From positions 3,774,056-3,838,055 of the forward strand of contig OY365817.1 of the NCBI GenBank assembly GCA_959347315.1: 64,000 bases of DNA, given 5' to 3'. Within the stretch, counting starts at the first letter, position 1. Each line of letters opens with the position of its first letter. The stretch is from Bimastos eiseni. Taxonomy: Eukaryota; Annelida; Clitellata; Crassiclitellata; Lumbricidae. Of the stretch, positions 60,601-64,000 are shown one piece after another. A program made the position numbers and the translations under genes. Below the pieces are notes generated by a model. That model was not told the DNA's origin. It saw nothing but the letters and a program-made list of their open reading frames with translations, and made no database searches.

Positions 60601-63600
60601 GTACTAAAATGAGTTATGCACAATAAGAAATCTGCCACAGCACCCTTTACAACTCACTTCCTTGCCTCACATGTCCTAAGTAGCACGCCGATAATATAAC
60701 CATAAAACTGGTGGACATCTGCTTACAAGGACGAGGACATCGAATCGCTCAGCAGTCGGAAGATATCGAGGTAATCGGAGGATCCAGGTGAGGAGCGTCT
60801 TCATCAGTCCATCCTCTTGGCCAACCTTTGCACTTCCGACCTCTGCAACAGAACCACAGCTCAGCTGAAACATTTCTGTAGTCGCTGTAGAGTGTATACA
60901 GTCTGAGGCAAATAAAGAAGTCGTGCTTAATTGACTCGAAACAGTTCAACATTATCATCGATTAGGAATGGAAAAGGAAATGATACTGGCATTTGGAGAA
61001 GAAAGGAAGAAAAGAGGGCGCCCAAGGAAAAAAATGGATGGACGAAATACACAAAAGAACCGGAATGAACCAGGAGGAACTAAGGAACGTGACTTCGAAA
61101 AGAAATAAATGGAGAAGGTTGATCATGACGGTCACTAGAATTCAACGAACTGACAGCACATAGAGAGGAATGTGGCGGTGGTGTAGCGGCATGTCTTGTA
61201 ACCGGAGAGTTACATGCTGAAATTTACCTCAAGCCACAGCATAGCAACCTTGGAAAAGTTGTTCACCCATAATTGCCCGTGGAGAAGGGCATGAGAAACA
61301 AAATCATCCATCTCATCTCGTCCATCTCATCCATGGGCAACATCTAATCGTCAGGTCCAATGGACCTGCCTTTGCACAGAGAACTCATCATCATCACTAT
61401 CAGGTCAGACATAAATTAGAATTAGGGAAGTTAAACGATAACCGGAAAACCAGTTATCGGTTTTAAAATTGATAATCGGTTTCTGTCATTTGCAATACGA
61501 TAATCGTTTTTTTTCACCTTTTTATTTATCTCACATGTCTCGAATTTGTTCCCATAGGAAGGGTTCAAGTCGGTCATCCTAAAAGGTATAGACGCGCCTA
61601 AGCGAAATATTTCCCTCCCGCATCTTCCAACAGGGTAATTAATAGCTGCCGATTGCTAATAAACAGTAAGCCTGTCCAGACAAGACTAGCGTGAGAAGGT
61701 GAGCTAGGGGAAGGGTAACCCGAGCCAATGAAGATAGCTGGCACTCAGACAGAAGAGATGACTGCAAAGCACCCTAATTTGATCCGTACAGAGAACAAAC
61801 AGGCGACTGCCGGTGGGGGTTTTCAATGGAGAAAGAAGCACAGCAGCGGGGAGAGTATGAGAGCCGAGCGCTGTAGGCTTCTGTTTGTTCCAGATTATGT
61901 CACAATGTGACTTAAACGCTTCAGTATCGAGAGCAGTGTTGTATGCAAGACCTTAAACTTCAAGACCAAGACGAGACCGAGACAGTGAGGTACCGAGACC
62001 GAGACAGTGAGGTACCGAGACACTAGGTTCAAGACAGTTTGAGACAGTAAAAAACAAGTGATCCTATATAAAAGGCTGTAAAATACTAATGTATCAGTTT
62101 TCGGGAATAAGGTTCATTTGTAATTTCAATTTGAAACTTAATTATAATGTATATTGTATCAATTCCCAAGAACAGTTTGTATATTGCCAAGTTTTATCTT
62201 TTCCGATATTTTTTCTTCGATCTAGCGCAAAATTTTAAGACAGTTAACGCGAAACTTATCAAGACTGCTTGTTCGAGACTAAACAAGACTTTCACTTCAA
62301 GACAGTTTTAAAAAATTCGAGACACTACCTCGAGACCGAGACAGCAGGCTTCCAAGACACTAAAAAACTGTCTCGAGACCGAGACACTGCGATACATAAC
62401 ACATAAAATAACGTGAATATTACAACTTATAATATTTCCAGAGAACACCAATAAAAATTGATAATCGGTTTTAAATCGATTTTTGCAATTCGATAATCGG
62501 TTTGCCCCAAAAACTGATATTAACAACCCAAATTACAATAACCTCAGGTTTTCAATGATTGCCTCAACCATTGGCAGACAACAGAAGAAAAGAGTAAGCA
62601 ATGATGAGGAGAGATAATATAGAGATAAGAAACCCATAAGGAATCGATGGGTCAACCATATCTAACTAGACATCATAGAATGAGATAAGATTATACCTAT
62701 ATTGCCGTAAATACTCGTGAATAAGTCGCCATCGTGTATAAGTCGCCCCCTAAGTTTTGGGCTAGGAAAGTGAGAAATTGCATTGATCCGTATATAAGTC
62801 GCAGCCGCATTTCTGCCTTCATCTGACACACGACACGTGTTTGAATTTTGCACCAATGCGTTTAGTTGTAAAGCTTGAATACATCTTTTGACCCATCTAA
62901 AAATGTCCTTTGAATTATTGTTTGATAAATAGAGTATTAATTTCTAATTTCTGTATATTAAAAAGATTAATTTTTTGATGTGGACTTTCTATGTTTTTCA
63001 GTTCGTCAATAAATTGGAGATGAGATAAATATTATTGTAAATTAGAGGAAGACTACATAGAGCATAAATACATAGAGTCAACATTGCTGTTTTATATAGC
63101 GCTATACTTGAAACTTTATACCTGCAATATTATCCGTGCAGTTGAACGCGGCCAACAGAAATAACTGATTATGTATACTGTCCTTACAAATGTAACTTCT
63201 TTCAGCTTGAAAGCTTGTACGAATTTCAAAGCTAATGATAATGTTGCGCTATAGTTGGTATTATTGCGCTATAACAATTTTAATGGCTTGCCTCTTGTTT
63301 GAAAAATGGGAGTAAAGAAGCAAGAACAAGGTTAGTTTTGCGAGTAAACAAAATGCCGTGTTTGCCAGAATTTGTTTACAAAATGTAGATTCATCATATA
63401 GTAACTTTAAATAACACATAATACAAGAGTTATGAAGGTACCAAATTTTTCTAAACTGTATATTTGATAGCTTTGATTTTGAGAAAATTTGTACTTTCGC
63501 TAGCGGATTCTGCTGTACTATCATTGACACTGGACACATGACATTTTAGTCCAAGTATAAGTCGTACCCCCAACTTTGCATTATGAAAAATGTCTAAAAT

Positions 63601-63841
63601 TATGCGACTTATTCATGAGTATATACGGTAAGATCATACAAAGATTAAGATCATATGAGTATCAAAATAAGACTTATTAGATAATGCGGTCTGACCATTG
63701 TCGTGTGTAAGGTTGACGAGGACGCGTAGTGTGGCCAGTAGACAGCCGTAGACGATGTAACCCGGACTGTCTTTGTTCACTTTGTCTCCCTTTGTTGTCA
63801 TCTCATTGAATGGTAGACACGTCTCACAAAACGTCAGACAC
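57617..63841 (-). CDS. wapl: WAPL cohesin release factor, C-terminal part
   Basis: Seven exons join in phase: 63841-63696, 60842-60727, 60337-60200, 59557-59248, 58788-58700, 58345-58250 and 57682-57617 (stop TGA), giving the last 319 or so residues. The first visible exon starts in phase 2, so the gene runs past the right edge; human WAPL is about 1190 aa. Marks of the WAPL domain are LRVLVNLTHDN joined to EVGSAKVGQED, RLPRYLPTAERFDVLVLGLG, LLVNLVEHSRNN, WQESDSGIQWI, HKAGRHMEDSIVAAYVALVV, FDPMIRMLRKFLGFMNLT and the terminal SKSILRVLEVLESC. The 103-residue exon holds an acidic coiled stretch (EEEHDAELEEKERQRQ) and a Ser/Asp-rich linker. Known role: with PDS5 it opens the SMC3-kleisin gate and takes cohesin off chromatin in the nucleus. 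Introns are filled with minisatellites and DNA transposons. Confidence 0.95.
57835..58075. repeat. Degenerate minisatellite, AAGTTTCCAAAAGCAACAGG
   Basis: About eight diverged units of 22-28 bp in the last WAPL intron. Confidence 0.75.
58455..58530. repeat. 28-bp tandem repeat, about 2.5 units
   Basis: AGATATTTACAAGTCATTTA then TCTATGGA is repeated head to tail in a WAPL intron. Confidence 0.9.
58855..59215. repeat. Degenerate minisatellite, AATGACTTCTAAAGCTAATC
   Basis: About 15 diverged units of 20-25 bp fill the WAPL intron between 59248 and 58788. Confidence 0.85.
60960..61165 (+). mobile_element. LINE C-terminal fragment, RGRPRKKWMDEI type
   Basis: Plus-strand frames read KKRGRPRKKMDGRNTQKNR in one frame and TGMNQEELRNVTSKRNKW, then RRLIMTVTRIQRTDST in another, the common end of an RTE/L1-like ORF2. 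At least one frameshift is present. It lies in the 2.8-kb WAPL intron, antisense to WAPL. Confidence 0.6.
61166..61410 (+). mobile_element. LINE 3' UTR or tRNA-like SINE
   Basis: Follows the LINE C terminus directly: GGCGGTGGTGTAGCGGCATG, CGGAGAGTTACATGC, TTGCCCGTGGAGAAGGGCAT, CAATGGACCTGCCTTTGC and a CATCATCATCA tail. It may simply be the LINE's own 3' UTR. Confidence 0.4.
61422..62530. mobile_element. hAT-like element hosting a second hAT-like element
   Basis: Outer ends TTAGGGAAGTTAAACGATAA and, reverse-complemented, TGGGTTGTTAATATCAG are flanked by AATTAGAA (61414-61421) and AATTACAA (62531-62538), 7 of 8 identical. Subterminal GATAATCGGTTT palindromes sit inside both ends. An inner element (about 61934-62403) starts CAGTGTTGTATGC and carries GAGACCGAGACAG repeats at both ends. 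A 22-bp unit GACCGAGACAGTGAGGTACC is tandemly repeated near 61975-62020. Confidence 0.55.
62705..63628. mobile_element. Non-autonomous TA-flanked DNA transposon
   Basis: Left end CCGTAAATACTCGTGAATAA then GTCGC; right end, reverse-complemented, CCGTATATACTCATGAATAA then GTCGC: 23 of 25 identical. TA follows the right end; TG precedes the left, perhaps a mutated TA. Subterminal GTATAAGTCG is repeated on both sides. The TA site and CCGTAT start point to a Tc1/mariner or pogo-like origin. No transposase was recognised. It sits in the WAPL intron just before the exon at 63696. Confidence 0.7.
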
Positions 63842-64000
63842 CTACAGCACAGAATTTACAATCATAATTTCATCAGATGTAATGAGCGCCTAGTACGAAT
63901 ACATACCAACAGTTAAATTGAACTCTTGTAATAACGAGTTATCCATCGTTCATATCATGTCTATAATCATAGCGTGGCTTGTCTGAAATGATGAAACGAT
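63842..64000. other. WAPL intron, window edge
   Basis: Sequence upstream (minus sense) of the first visible WAPL exon, preceded by the acceptor GTGCTGTAG. No further exon is seen before the window ends. Confidence 0.5.

Overview
The window is genomic DNA from an animal, with intron-rich genes in a repeat-dense, AT-leaning background. Exons have GT/AG boundaries and reading phases that match from exon to exon. The repeats are CR1/L2-like and RTE-like LINE 3' ends, tRNA-derived SINEs, hAT-like and TA-flanked MITEs, and minisatellites. Many repeat copies end in GCGCTATATAAAT. This fits a marine invertebrate, most likely an invertebrate deuterostome such as an echinoderm or hemichordate, but the species cannot be named from sequence alone. 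Five protein-coding genes can be joined exon by exon by eye.

Layout. 1-6.5 kb: scrambled LINE, a SINE and a 1.6-kb hAT-like element. 6.6-19.3 kb (minus): a complete 15-exon SLC5-family sodium/solute symporter of 606 aa, in the monocarboxylate/multivitamin/iodide branch. 19.3-30.4 kb: repeat-rich intergenic DNA. It includes a U2 snRNA-like locus whose first bases were split by a LINE insertion with an exact 12-bp target duplication, and an 8-bp-TSD hAT-like element. 30.5-35.7 kb (minus): a four-transmembrane TMEM272-like gene with its 5' end unresolved. 35.7-40.4 kb: repeats. 40.4-48.0 kb (minus): a Rel/NF-kB transcription factor with a full Rel homology domain, a KRRK nuclear localisation signal and a C-terminal region without ankyrin repeats. 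51.4-54.7 kb (plus): a complete four-exon NXT1/NXT2 (p15) mRNA-export cofactor of 138 aa, with a nested inverted-repeat element in intron 1. 57.6-64 kb (minus): the last seven visible exons of WAPL, the cohesin-release factor, running off the right edge.

The genes are functionally unrelated: membrane transport, an orphan membrane protein, immune/developmental transcription, mRNA export and cohesin. Rel and NXT are divergent; NXT and WAPL are convergent. The two most notable observations are (1) a tandem duplication in the Rel gene that produced an intact extra 117-nt exon, phase 1 to phase 1 and free of stops, and (2) the U2-like locus with a TATA-like box at -29 that was separated from its transcript by a LINE inserted at about +4. 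Exon boundaries were placed by eye from splice signals, reading phase and family similarity; no alignment or expression data were available.
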